Shown here: piece after piece, positions 17,884 to 26,752 of the stretch
How positions within the stretch are numbered: the stretch's first letter is position 1
How the letters are laid out: each line of letters starts with the position of its first letter
DNA from: CAVXWV01 sp963695415
GTDB taxonomy: Bacteria > Chloroflexota > Anaerolineae > Anaerolineales > UBA4823
DNA: 64,000 nt
Direction: 5' to 3'
Assembly: GCA_963695415.1 (NCBI GenBank)
Contig: CAVOGL010000008.1
Coordinates: 62,001-126,000 of the forward strand
The notes under the pieces: model-generated
Told to the model about the DNA's origin: nothing
Databases searched by the model: none
Seen by the model: the letters and a program-made list of their open reading frames with translations, nothing else
Program-made: the position numbers and the translations under genes

Positions 17884-19119
17884 ATGAAAAAATTATTGAT
17901 CCTGGGTGCCGGCACTGCCGGGACAATGGTCGCTAACCGCATGAGCCATCTGCTCGATATGGATGAATGGAAGATCACGATTGTGGATCAACATGAAACC
18001 CACTATTACCAACCAGGTTTCCTGTTTATCCCCTTTGGGATGTACAGTAAAAGTGATGTGATCAAACCCAAGCGTGACTTCATCCCATCCGGTGTGGAGC
18101 TGGTGATGTCGCCGATAGAGATGATCGAAGCTGATAAAAACCGCGTCATTCTCGGCAACGGTGGTGGGATACTAAATTACGATTTCCTGGTCATCGCCAC
18201 GGGTGCGAAGACCCATCCTGAGGAAACCCCAGGGTTGAAAGAGAACGAATGGTATAAATCCATCTTTGATTTTTATACAATCGAGGGCGCCATTGCCCTC
18301 GCCAAGCACCTGCGCAACTGGCAGGGAGGCAGGCTCGTGGTCAATCTGGTGGAGAATCCGATCAAATGCCCGGTTGCACCCCTGGAATTCTTGATGCTGG
18401 CAGATTGGTTTTTCCACGAGCAGGGCATCCGCGACCGCGTCGATATCACCTACGCCACCCCACTGCCTGGAGCATTTACCAAGCCAGTAGCTTCCCGTCA
18501 CCTGGGCGACATCCTCGACCGGAAAGGCGTCAAGATCGTGCCAGATTTCTATATCGAGCGTGTTGAGCCGGATGCCAGGAAAATTGTCTCATACGATGAA
18601 GAGGAAATCGAATACGATCTGCTGGTCAGCATTCCACTGAACATGGGAGATGAAGCTATCGCACGATCAGACCTGGGTGATGAACTGAATTTTGTCGTAG
18701 TCGATAAGCACACCTTCCTCTCGCCTGAACACAACAACATATTCGTCCTGGGAGATGCAGCCAATATCCCTACATCGAAAGCAGGATCCGTCGCCCATTT
18801 CGCGGTGGATTGCTTCTCAGAGAATTTCTTACGCTACATCGATGGTCTTGAAATGCTCCCGACCTTCGACGGGCATGCAAATTGCTTCATCGAATCCGGT
18901 TTTGGTAAGGGGCTTTTGATCGATTTCAATTATGATGTGGAGCCTCTTCCCGGCAAGTACCCACTTCCCGGGATTGGTCCCTTCTCACTGCTGCAGGAAT
19001 CAGAGATGAACCACTGGGGAAAGATGATGTTCCGCTGGATGTACTGGAACATTCTGCTCAAAGGTCAAGAACTGCCCCTGCCAGCACGTATGACCATGGC
19101 TGGCAAATGGGACAACTAG
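17884..19119 (+). CDS. sqr: Sulfide:quinone oxidoreductase-like flavoprotein
   Basis: 411 residues. FAD-binding LILGAGTAGTMVANRM at the N-terminus, second nucleotide-fold motif YDFLVIATGAKTHPEETPG, and FVLGDAANIPTSKAGSVAHF near the C-terminus. C162 (ENPIKCPVAPLEF) and C334 (HANCFIESG) sit where SQR has its redox Cys pair. Such enzymes oxidise sulfide to sulfane sulfur and pass electrons to the quinone pool at the membrane; the C-terminal WMYWNILLKG helix could be the membrane contact. A clear AAGGAAA ribosome site precedes the ATG. The DUF1641, DsrC-like and DsrE-like genes that follow suggest the sulfur product is handed to carrier proteins. Confidence 0.85.
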   Translation: MKKLLILGAGTAGTMVANRMSHLLDMDEWKITIVDQHETHYYQPGFLFIPFGMYSKSDVIKPKRDFIPSGVELVMSPIEMIEADKNRVILGNGGGILNYDFLVIATGAKTHPEETPGLKENEWYKSIFDFYTIEGAIALAKHLRNWQGGRLVVNLVENPIKCPVAPLEFLMLADWFFHEQGIRDRVDITYATPLPGAFTKPVASRHLGDILDRKGVKIVPDFYIERVEPDARKIVSYDEEEIEYDLLVSIPLNMGDEAIARSDLGDELNFVVVDKHTFLSPEHNNIFVLGDAANIPTSKAGSVAHFAVDCFSENFLRYIDGLEMLPTFDGHANCFIESGFGKGLLIDFNYDVEPLPGKYPLPGIGPFSLLQESEMNHWGKMMFRWMYWNILLKGQELPLPARMTMAGKWDN

Positions 19120-19128
19120 GAGGGATTT

Positions 19129-19839
19129 ATGGACACTGAAATGGTCGCACTGAACCAGACGCTGATACAGCGCATTGACCTGCTCACAGAGCAAGTGGCG
19201 GCCCTGTCACAGGCCCTGTCCGAACAGGCAAAACTGGCGGAACGTCAGCGTCAGGAAAGGGCAGAACTGACCCGTGATCTGACCACCATCGCCACTGAAG
19301 CTTACCGTATATCTATCGAGCAGCTTGAGGAAGTGCAGGAATACGTCGATCTTTCAGATTTATTGAGGTTCCTGAAACGCGTGCTGCGCAACGGGCGCAA
19401 TTTCGAAAAAATCCTCGACCAGGTGGAAAGCTTGATGGACCTGATGGATACCATGGGACCCCTGGCAGACGAGGCTTTCGGTAAAGCGGTAACGTTGATG
19501 ACGGAAATGGAGCAGAAAGGCTACTTCACTTTAGCCCGCGGCGGCGCCCGGATTGTAGATAATGTTGTAACCTCCTTCACCGCAGATGATGTAGACCGGT
19601 TGGGAGACAACATCGTCTTGATCCTGAATACGGTCAAGGACATGACCCAGCCTGAAATCCTGAACTTCGTGCGTAACACCCTCATGGTGTCAGAAAAGGA
19701 GATTGAGAAACCTGTCGATATTTCCTACAGCGGGTTGGTACGCCAGATGAGAGACCCGGCAGTGCGAAGAGGGTTGGCACTGACGATGCGAGTGCTGCAC
19801 GTCGTTGGAGAGCAGGCAGGCGGGAACGATAAAATCTAG
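19129..19839 (+). CDS. DUF1641 protein, SQR-associated
   Basis: 236 residues, almost wholly helical. The first ~55 residues are a coiled coil (LTEQVAALSQALSEQAKLAERQRQERAEL, heptad-like). The rest contains the DUF1641 pattern: LMDLMDTMGPLADEAFGKAVTLM, ILNTVKDMTQPEIL, and GLVRQMRDPAVRRGLALTMRVLHVVG. DUF1641 proteins commonly sit beside sulfide:quinone oxidoreductase or formate dehydrogenase genes; a scaffolding or membrane-docking role is inferred, not known. It starts ten bases after sqr with a strong GGAGG site. No Cys is present, so it is not itself a sulfur carrier. Confidence 0.8.
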   Translation: MDTEMVALNQTLIQRIDLLTEQVAALSQALSEQAKLAERQRQERAELTRDLTTIATEAYRISIEQLEEVQEYVDLSDLLRFLKRVLRNGRNFEKILDQVESLMDLMDTMGPLADEAFGKAVTLMTEMEQKGYFTLARGGARIVDNVVTSFTADDVDRLGDNIVLILNTVKDMTQPEILNFVRNTLMVSEKEIEKPVDISYSGLVRQMRDPAVRRGLALTMRVLHVVGEQAGGNDKI

Positions 19840-19922
19840 GAATCACCGTTGGTGGCGAACCATAAAATCAACTGATCTGGTTGTCATCAAGCGGAAAAAT
19901 AATAAAAATTTGGAGGAATACC

Positions 19923-20240
19923 ATGGCAACAAAAGAATTAGCAGGCAAGAACGTCCAGGTCAATGACGAAGGCTTCATGACCGATCCAAAAGAATGGAGC
20001 AAGGACATTGCGGTTGTAATCGCAAAAGAAGAAGGGATCGATGAACTGACCGAAGCGCACTGGAAGGTGATCGAATTCTGCCGATCGAACGCAGAGGCAT
20101 CTGGCGCTGCACCAACTTTACGGCAGATCACCAGCGGTGCCGGTGTCGATACCAAAGCTCTCTTCAAGCTTTTCCCGAAAGGTCCCGCCAAGAAAGTGGC
20201 AAAAATTTCTGGGCTTGGAAAACCTGAAGGCTGTGTATAA
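19923..20240 (+). CDS. DsrC/TusE-family sulfur-carrier protein with one C-terminal Cys
   Basis: 105 residues. The DsrC fold is recognisable (NDEGFMTDPKEWSKDIA, LTEAHWKVIEFCR, LRQITSG) and the C-terminus ends KPEGCV with the invariant penultimate C104. The second redox Cys of true DsrC, 11 residues earlier, is A93 here (KKVAKISGL). DsrC with two Cys forms the trisulfide used by dissimilatory sulfite reductase; one-Cys proteins (TusE-like) only carry persulfide. So this is probably a persulfide relay partner for the neighbouring SQR and DsrE-like protein. The ATG at 19923 follows GGAGG; an upstream in-frame start would bury that site. Confidence 0.88.
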   Translation: MATKELAGKNVQVNDEGFMTDPKEWSKDIAVVIAKEEGIDELTEAHWKVIEFCRSNAEASGAAPTLRQITSGAGVDTKALFKLFPKGPAKKVAKISGLGKPEGCV

Positions 20241-20278
20241 AAGTCGTAATACGAATATAAAAATAGGAGAATAATTCA

Positions 20279-20785
20279 ATGGCAGAAGAACAAAACCGTC
20301 ACATCGCTTTCATTTGCTCCAAAGGAAATCTGGACATGGCATATCCCGCCCTGGTGATGGGTTGGGCAGCCTTAGGCAATGGCATTGATGTGACCATCTT
20401 TTTTACATTCTGGGGGCTGGACATCATTAATAAAAACCGGATCAATAAACTCGAGATCGCACCAGTCGCCAACACAAGTATGAAGATGAGTATGATGGGC
20501 GTGAACACCGGCAACCTGGGAATCCCCAACATCATGGGCATCCTGCCCGGGATGACGGCATTTGCTACCAGCCTTATGAGGAAGAAAATAAACGAGGTCG
20601 GCGCACCACCAGTGAGTGAGTACTTGCAAATGCTGGTTGATGGTGGTGCTAAGTTGTATGCCTGCAAGATGTCAGTGGATATGATGGGATTGTCGATGGA
20701 TGACTTTGTTGAGGGTACGCTCGATATCGTCACCGCCGGCGATTTTATGGACATGACCTACGGAGCTCAAATCGTATTTATTTAG
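20279..20785 (+). CDS. DsrE-family (DsrE2-like) sulfur-transfer protein
   Basis: 168 residues of the DsrE/F/H superfamily. The N-terminus IAFICSKGNLDMAYPALVMGWAALGNG and the hydrophobic segment VTIFFTFWGLDIINK are typical of the DsrE2 branch. The C-terminal LYACKMSVDMMGL has C129, the usual persulfide-binding Cys; C13 is a second candidate. A Met- and Gly-rich middle (MKMSMMGV..LPGM) is also typical. Expected role: accept sulfane sulfur made by SQR and exchange it with the DsrC-like protein, in the cytoplasm or at the membrane. Last gene of the operon, with AGGAG before the ATG and a strong terminator 17 bp after the stop. Confidence 0.85.
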   Translation: MAEEQNRHIAFICSKGNLDMAYPALVMGWAALGNGIDVTIFFTFWGLDIINKNRINKLEIAPVANTSMKMSMMGVNTGNLGIPNIMGILPGMTAFATSLMRKKINEVGAPPVSEYLQMLVDGGAKLYACKMSVDMMGLSMDDFVEGTLDIVTAGDFMDMTYGAQIVFI

Positions 20786-20801
20786 GTAGATGAGGTTTAA
20801 C

Positions 20802-20838
20802 AAAAAACACCTTGAGTCTGGAATTCAAGGTGTTTTTT
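20802..20838 (+). terminator. Rho-independent terminator, bidirectional, after the sulfur operon
   Basis: A perfect 14-bp stem (AAAAAACACCTTGA / TCAAGGTGTTTTTT) with a nine-base loop. The T-run on the plus strand ends the sulfur operon, and the A-run gives a T-run on the minus strand for the leftward operon that stops at 20897. Confidence 0.92.
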
Positions 20839-20896
20839 GTATCCATACTTGAAATCGCAAATTCAAGCCGTCGCCCTGAGGCACTGAATGACAAAC

Positions 20897-21861
20897 TCAT
20901 CGCGAAGCAGAAGCGATCAGGCTCAATTGCTCAAATTGCTCGCGCGTTATGTCCAGGTGCAGTACCTGGCAGATCACCTGTGTCCAACCATGCAAGAAGT
21001 AGAGCCAGCCGTCCTCAACCCGCAGGTTTCCCTTCAGGGACCGCTGCCTTGACTGTGTTTCCGCCTGATGAAGGAAATCTAACTCACCCCGGTAATTAAA
21101 CTCCCATACGATACCATTTTCAGGGAAAACGGCTGAGTCAGTAAGTGGCGAACCCGGTGTGTCTTTACCCATACCTGTTCGCGTTGATCACCACGCTGCC
21201 AGCCGGTAACCGGGCGAGTAAATGGTCGTTCTGCTGCGGAATTGCACTGAAGATAACCCTGACATCAATCTCAGACTTGACCCTCTCTTTCAGCGCAAGG
21301 ATATGGTCGAGGCGGTCCCGATTCTTATCGACCAATCGTTACCCGCTGCGGTCGATCCGCCGGATTGGGTTTCCCCAGCAGGTGCAGCAGCACTGCAGTA
21401 CCGCTGCCGCCTGCTCCAAAAACCAACACCTCGCCGCCCGAGCTCCCAAAGTAATCCTCTCCCAGGATGGCATCCATGCTCAACCCGGCGGAGATAGGAT
21501 CCTTGGCGTGTCCCTGCAGCCTGTTATCCAGTTTGGAGATGCTGGAAACTTCCCCCAATAATTCTGCAGCAGGATCGAGGTCATCGAAGAGATCTCGAGC
21601 AGCCCGGAGAAGGCTGATCTTATGAGTGGTGACCAAAGCGCCCAGGGAGAGAGGGTCGAGTTTGATCTGGAGGGTGATGCGCCGGTAGGCTTCCCTGGTA
21701 TCATCGAGATTTAAATCCACTCCCTGAATGGCAACTTCCGGTCTACCAAGCGCCTGCATCCAGAGCGGGAAAATCTGCATAATCGATGATTTTGTCGTCG
21801 TGACCCCGATAAAATAGAAAGTAGGGACGGTTTTAGTTACGACTTTCGCGGCTTCATCCAT
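20897..21861 (-). CDS. Shikimate dehydrogenase-like protein, frameshifted
   Basis: About 320 residues over three frames: 21861 to ~21345, ~21345 to ~21178, and ~21178 to 20897. The start at 21861 follows AGGAG. The N-terminus (FYFIGVTTTKSSIMQIFPLW, GALVTTHKISLL) matches the shikimate-binding domain, in which SxS and the catalytic Lys lie at these places; VLVFGAGGSGTAVLLHLL is the NAD(P)-binding loop. The last frame gives NRYG then MGKDTPGSPLT, PENGIVWEFNYRGELDF and WLYFLHGWTQVI. Divergence from AroE and the sugar-operon setting argue for a quinate-, cyclitol- or sugar-acid-type substrate rather than aromatic biosynthesis. Last gene of the leftward operon. Confidence 0.65.
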
Positions 21862-21903
21862 ATTCGACTCCTGTCTGGCAGCCACGTTGTGGCAGACACG
21901 TTG

Positions 21904-22869
21904 TTACTCCACGCGATGGTCAGGGAGGTCACCGCGCAGCACAGCCAGGCAATCATCCAGCGCCATCCTGCCCATCTGGTTTATCGATCCGTCGGTTTGA
22001 GCTCCGAGATGTGGCGTGGCGATGACCGCGGGATGGGAAAGCAGCGGGTTGCCCGGATCGGGGGGTTCGTGAGTAAACGCATCCAGTGCCGCGCCTCGCA
22101 GCTGCCCTGAATCCAAAGAATTGATCAGCGCGGTTTCATCTATCACCTCACCTCTGGAGGTATTTACCAGGAATGCACCTGGTTTCAGCTTTGCCAGAAA
22201 TTCGGCGTTTACCAGGTGTCGCGTCTCTGGCAGGAGAGGCAGGTGCAGGCTGATGAAGTCAGCCTGTCCAAGGATGTTATCCATATCGGTCAGGAGGACA
22301 CCATGCTGCTGGGCGAAATTCGTGTCGGGAAAAGGATCATAGGCAAGAATCCTGCAGTCGAATGCCTTCAACCTCAGGGCTAGCTGTTTCCCGATCGCCC
22401 CCAGACCAAGGATAGCAACCGTCTTTTCTTGCAGCGATACACCTGCCAGACGAGGCCATTCACCAATGCGCGTGGCTGCTACGGCAGCCGGTATCTGGCG
22501 CGCCATCCCCAACATGAGTGCTATGGTTAGTTCTGCCACCGACACGGAATTTGCGCCTGGTGTGTTGGTGACCACTATCCCTTTTCTGCGGGTTGCCTGC
22601 ATATCAACATTATCCATCCCAACACCGTAACGTGAAATTACGCGCAGACGATCTGCTACCTCCAGAGCGTGCTGGTCGATTTCATCTAATCCGGCGATGT
22701 AGCCATCCATGCCGGGCAGAAGACGAGCCAGTTGTGCTGATGAGAGTGGGGTGCCAAAAGGGTTGTAGACCACTTCCGCGACCTGGGCTTCCAGGTCGCT
22801 CTTTAAAGTTGGGTCATTCTTAGCGTAAGATGTAGGCGTGACCAGCACGCGTGCGGTTTTCAGATCCAT
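21904..22869 (-). CDS. D-isomer-specific 2-hydroxyacid dehydrogenase (SerA-like)
   Basis: 321 residues. NAD-binding loop TVAILGLGAIGKQLALRL; catalytic Arg in VNTSRGEVID, Glu in AFTHEPPDP, and His in TPHLGAQTDGS, the usual R/E/H triad. The N-terminal block SRYGVGMDNVDMQATRRKGIVVTNTPGAN is family-typical. It oxidises a D-2-hydroxyacid or reduces a 2-ketoacid with NAD(H). I start it at 22869 (MDLKTARVLVTPTS); 13 further codons upstream are not conserved. In phosphoglycerate dehydrogenases this core is the catalytic part; no ACT domain is present. Within a sugar operon it may act on an aldonate or ketoaldonate (inference). Confidence 0.85.
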   Translation of the reverse strand: MDLKTARVLVTPTSYAKNDPTLKSDLEAQVAEVVYNPFGTPLSSAQLARLLPGMDGYIAGLDEIDQHALEVADRLRVISRYGVGMDNVDMQATRRKGIVVTNTPGANSVSVAELTIALMLGMARQIPAAVAATRIGEWPRLAGVSLQEKTVAILGLGAIGKQLALRLKAFDCRILAYDPFPDTNFAQQHGVLLTDMDNILGQADFISLHLPLLPETRHLVNAEFLAKLKPGAFLVNTSRGEVIDETALINSLDSGQLRGAALDAFTHEPPDPGNPLLSHPAVIATPHLGAQTDGSINQMGRMALDDCLAVLRGDLPDHRVE

Positions 22870-22937
22870 ATATCGATTAAATTGTCCAGAGAGTCTGATC
22901 CATGTCAAATTTGTCTATGTCGGTCTACATTTATTTC

Positions 22938-23520
22938 TCAAGTCTTCTTGACCCAACGCGGGTTATCGATGATTTCAATCCCGTCTTTCCCCTCCACGAT
23001 AAGCTTGCGGAAGCCCTGCTCTTCTATCGTGCCGTAGTCGTGCCCGGAATGCCCTGGATAAATAAAAAACGTCACCAGGTCCTCCTGGCGAGAAGTACAC
23101 ACCGAGCGGTGCGCCCATCCCGGCGGTACGTAAAGCACTTTCCCCCTGGATAAGGCTTCGATCCGGCATTCGCCGTCCTGGTCCTCCATCACCATGAAGC
23201 CTTCACCGCCCATGCACAGGTATACCTCAGCCGTATGGCGCACTTCATGGAAATGCCCTTTGGTCATAAAAAATTCGCTGCCGACCTTGCCGGGATGAAC
23301 GATAGAGATTCCAGTAAGCAGCTCGCCAGTTTCGTGTGGGCGGTGAATCTCGAAAACCTCGTATAACAGTGTGTCCTCTTCTGCAAGCATGGTGCCGAAA
23401 GCTTCAGTGTCAAGGAACTGACCGCTCATGGCACTCAGCTTACGTTCGATGTGATTATCGTCAGCACGTAGGGATGGTGTGTGGTGTGGGTAAGAAAAAA
23501 GAAAAAGGAAGGTTATCCAT
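22938..23520 (-). CDS. Cupin-type glucose-6-phosphate isomerase-like protein, frameshifted
   Basis: About 194 residues. A cupin barrel with the metal motif TKGHFHEVRHTAEVYLCMGG (two His, Glu, then His in PPGWAHRSVC), as in archaeal-type phosphoglucose isomerase, which interconverts glucose-6-P and fructose-6-P using Fe or another metal. The start is the ATG at 23520 with GGAG six bases upstream (MDNLPFSFFLPTPH). A one-base insertion near 23465 shifts into PSLRADDNHIERKLSAM. A frame open to 23558 exists but reads hydrophobic nonsense. Cupin PGIs are rare in bacteria outside some sugar clusters; here the substrate may be another sugar phosphate. Confidence 0.75.
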
Positions 23521-23538
23521 ATGATCTCCAGGGAAGAA

Positions 23539-24647
23539 TTAAATCGCTGACATTTCACTCGCCATCTGCATCAGGCGCAGGCGGGCTGTGCGCCCATCTG
23601 TAAATCCCCAATCGGGGAGCTTCACGTTGCTGCATACGTAGCCATCCAACCGGCAGTCGCTGCCCATAAACCAGAGAACTTCAGGTTTGTGTTCGATAGC
23701 ATCCTCTAATGACATGCGCCATTGAGTCTCCAACCGGGTGGCTGTCATTTCCGGTGGGATGTTGAAAGTCATCACCCCACGGGTCAGGTAGTTCACGCTC
23801 AAGCCAACTTCATGAGGCTGGTGGATGCAAAGGTCCATTGTTGCCAGCCGGTTGCGCCTGCGGTCGTAAATGCTGTCGTAAGTGACCACAGACCAGTGCG
23901 GCAGGGCAGCCTGGAGCATCTTCAGGTTAACATTGCCCAACACTGCCCAGGGTTGGTTGTCCAGTTCAACGATCGATGTCATTTCACCATCGAAACCCAT
24001 GTTACGGACAAGATTCTCAATGCGCTGCAGGGTGTCAATTCGGCGAGAGGTGGTGAAATCACGCCAGTGGGTGAAGGGATAAGCACGTGGTTCCATGTGG
24101 AATGATTTGATGCTGGCGAAGTCAGGACGGTTGTTCGCCTGCGCCCACGAATTGTAGATGGGGATGCGGTGTGGCGCCTCGCCATCGCAGAACTCCAACT
24201 CGACGACGATCCCATCCAGCAGGTCACCGAATAACGCCACCACCTCAGCGAATAACTGATCGATCCGTTCATCCAGTCCCGGGGTGTCCAGATCATACAC
24301 CTTTATGTGATCATCCCAGGCGTAATACCCGCCAGGAAGATTGAAAGCCTGGGGTTCAAAGAGAGTTGCCACCACCAAAATCCAGGTGCGTAATCCCAGG
24401 CTGCGTGCCCGTTGAAGAGCATGCAGAACGAGGGCATTTTTCGAAGCGACGGCACTACAAGTTTCATCCTGGTCCAACCAGGGAGGCGCGAATAATAACC
24501 GGTTGTCAACCACTTAACCCCAAGCACAAGGGAATTGAAACCACCTTCTGCAATATCATCGAGCAGCATGTTCCAATCTTGCTCCGTGTAGCGTTCCAGG
24601 GAACCGTGTAAAGGGCAGGTGTAATCCCAAAATCCGATCTCTTTCAT
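23539..24647 (-). CDS. Unrecognised (beta/alpha)8-barrel protein, glycosidase-like, frameshifted
   Basis: About 369 residues in two frames joined near 24505. The start at 24647 has AAGGAGG four bases before it and overlaps the upstream stop as ATGA. It begins KEIGFWDYTCPLHGSLERYTEQDWNMLLDDIAEGGFNSLVLGVKW, as do barrel glycosidases. Alternating strand and helix blocks follow, with acidic residues at strand ends (DGIVVELEFCDGE, GEMTSIVELDNQPWA) and an aromatic-rich C-terminal part (VLWFMGSDCRLDG). There is no signal peptide, so it should act in the cytoplasm. I cannot assign it to a named glycoside hydrolase family. Its place between an alcohol dehydrogenase and a sugar isomerase suggests cleavage or rearrangement of a sugar conjugate. 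Confidence 0.55.
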
Positions 24648-25709
24648 TGTGCCTCCTTATTCATATTGAAATCAAATGCAACCTTTAAAACCTGGCGGTC
24701 TTCGGCAGCGGAGAACGCATCCTCGAATTGTGACAAAGGCAACCGCAGGCTGATCAGGTCGCCAAGATCAACAAGACCAGCGCTGACGAGGTCCGTGGCG
24801 CGACGACAGTCGGCTGTGCTGCATCCTGTGGTGCCGGTGACGATCAACTCTTTGTAATGCACAGCATTGGCATCAAGCTGCACCAGGGGACGGTCCTTTG
24901 GCAACCCGCCGAAGAAATTGATCCTGCCACCGGTTGCCGCCAGGTTTAAAGCTTCTTGCTGGGCGGCATGTGAAGGGGCAGCAACGATGATGACGTCGAC
25001 ACCTTTACCCCGTGTCTCATCCTGGATATGGGCATTGAACTCATCCGAGAGCGGGTCGTAGACAAAGATTGCACCCACGATTCTGGCGCGGTCACGGCGC
25101 TCCTGCACCGGCTCGCTGATAATCACCTTGCCCGCGCCGCGTAAGCGTGCCAGTTTGAGATGCATTAAACCAATCGGACCTGCGCCCATCACCATCACGG
25201 TTTCACCAGGTTGTATGTCCAGGGCATCCTGCCCGCGCAGCACGCAGGCGAATGGCTCGATGAGAGCAGCCTGCCGCGGGATCGAGTTGGTCGCTGATGG
25301 GAATGACGTTGCCCTGTCTCACAGCTGGGGCAGGAATGCGCACATATTCGGCAAAGGCGCCGTCATGGGTGATGCCAATAGCGCCGTAATCCGGGCACAG
25401 ATTGTTGTTGCCAGCTATACACATTCGGCAGTGACCGCAGCCCCAATTAGGGGCGGCGAACACACGCTGACCGATTTCGTAGCCGTTTACCTCAGCACCA
25501 ATCTGGCTGATTGTGCCGGAGATCTCATGACCAGGGATGCGCACGGTCCCTGTTGAAAACATACGGTGGGCACCGTGCAGGATACGCAGGTCCGTACCGC
25601 AAATACTGGCAGCATCCACTCGCAGTATAATCTCGCCAGACCTGGCGCTTGGCGCTGCGACTTCTCGAAGGGAAATGCCTTCTGGTGCCCGGTAAACTGC
25701 AGCTAACAC
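24644..25709 (-). CDS. Zinc-dependent alcohol/polyol dehydrogenase (MDR family), frameshifted
   Basis: About 355 residues in two frames joined near 25278. The GTG start at 25709 follows GGAGGAAG. Catalytic zinc ligands: C in ASICGTDLRI and H-E in PGHEISG; structural zinc loop WGCGHCRMCIAGNNNLC; Rossmann loop VMVMGAGPIGLMHLKLARLRGAG. The pattern is that of sorbitol/threonine dehydrogenases, oxidising a polyol or sugar hydroxyl with NAD(P). The single extra base near 25278 breaks the frame in an otherwise conserved region (expected AALIEPFACVLRGQD). It overlaps its upstream and downstream neighbours by a few bases, so it is co-translated. A 64-bp part of it recurs at 8283-8346. Confidence 0.88.
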
Positions 25710-26752
25710 AGTACTTCCTCCAGGTTTACGGCTCTACCTTCCTGGAATGAACGCGTGGCAGCGAGAACTCCCGCCACCGCCCAACGTCCATCCTCTCCAC
25801 CGACTTTAGGTGAAGTGCCATTTTTGATGCACTGGACAAAATGGTCCATCTCGTAGATATAGCCCCAGGCAAATCGTTCCGCCCAGGTTCGGTAAACGGG
25901 TGTGACCAGCCCCTGATCACGGTCGGTGACCACAACCACATCCTGACCCTGGAGGCTGCCAATCTGCAGGATACCCTTTTCTCCGACAACCTCAACACGG
26001 GCGTCGTATCCATAGTCGCACGGGCAAATTCCTGAGATCGAGCCAAGAGCTCCGTTTTGGAATCGGATGGTCACCAGCCCATTATCATAAAAATCAGGAT
26101 CATTCACACCACGGGCAGCACCCTTGAAATTGGCGACCTCAGCGTAAACTCGGGTGTAGTTCGAACCAGTAAGCCAGCGAATGCAGTCCCAATCATGGCT
26201 GTTGACCTCCGCCAGCATGCCGTTCGAAAGGCTTAGATCACACGCCCAGGCTGGCGGTAGTCCGGGACCATGAGTTAGCGATTTAATCAGCATTGGCTGC
26301 CCGATTTCCCCCGCCTGGATACGCTCGTAAGCAGCGGCGAACTCAGGATCGAAGCGGCGCATGAAACCTAATTGCAGAAAGACACCATTCCCTTCGGCTG
26401 CAGCCATGATCTGGTCGCATTCTTCCAACGTTATTGCCATCGGCTTTTCGAGGAAGATATGTTTCCCGTGATGGGCTGCCATGATCGCTAACTCAGCGTG
26501 AGAAAAAGTGGGGGTGGTTATCACCACGGCGTCGAAATCGACGTTTTGGTGCTTTACCGGGTCGAGTGCCTGCTCGATGGTTGGGAAGCTGTGTTCGATA
26601 GCAAACATGCGGGCAGTCTCCTCGCGGACCGAATTGACTGTCTCAACCAACGCAGTGATCTCCGAGCCAGGCAGATGGCGGGTGATCGATCGGGCGTGGA
26701 CTTTTGCGGCGCGACCGCCACCAACGAGGCAGAGTTTAATAGTTTTTTTCAA
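25703..26752 (-). CDS. Gfo/Idh/MocA-family oxidoreductase
   Basis: 349 residues. N-terminal Rossmann fold KLCLVGGGRAAKVHARS, conserved E102-K-P, and a C-terminal alpha/beta domain with SHDWDCIRWLTG and GVNDPDFYDNGLVTIRF. Family members oxidise a hydroxyl of a sugar, inositol or glycoside with NAD(P). It uses a TTG start at 26752 with GGAGA before it and overlaps the kinase stop by 17 bases and the next gene by seven, a sign of tight co-expression. Closest in character to inositol-2-dehydrogenase-like proteins; substrate unknown. Together with the alcohol dehydrogenase it could catalyse oxidation at two positions of one sugar or polyol. Confidence 0.88.
   Translation of the reverse strand: MKKTIKLCLVGGGRAAKVHARSITRHLPGSEITALVETVNSVREETARMFAIEHSFPTIEQALDPVKHQNVDFDAVVITTPTFSHAELAIMAAHHGKHIFLEKPMAITLEECDQIMAAAEGNGVFLQLGFMRRFDPEFAAAYERIQAGEIGQPMLIKSLTHGPGLPPAWACDLSLSNGMLAEVNSHDWDCIRWLTGSNYTRVYAEVANFKGAARGVNDPDFYDNGLVTIRFQNGALGSISGICPCDYGYDARVEVVGEKGILQIGSLQGQDVVVVTDRDQGLVTPVYRTWAERFAWGYIYEMDHFVQCIKNGTSPKVGGEDGRWAVAGVLAATRSFQEGRAVNLEEVLC

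Noticed and set aside
19923..20240. Evidence for dissimilatory sulfite reduction via DsrC
   Set aside because: The second Cys is Ala and no dsrAB, dsrMKJOP or dsrEFH set is present.
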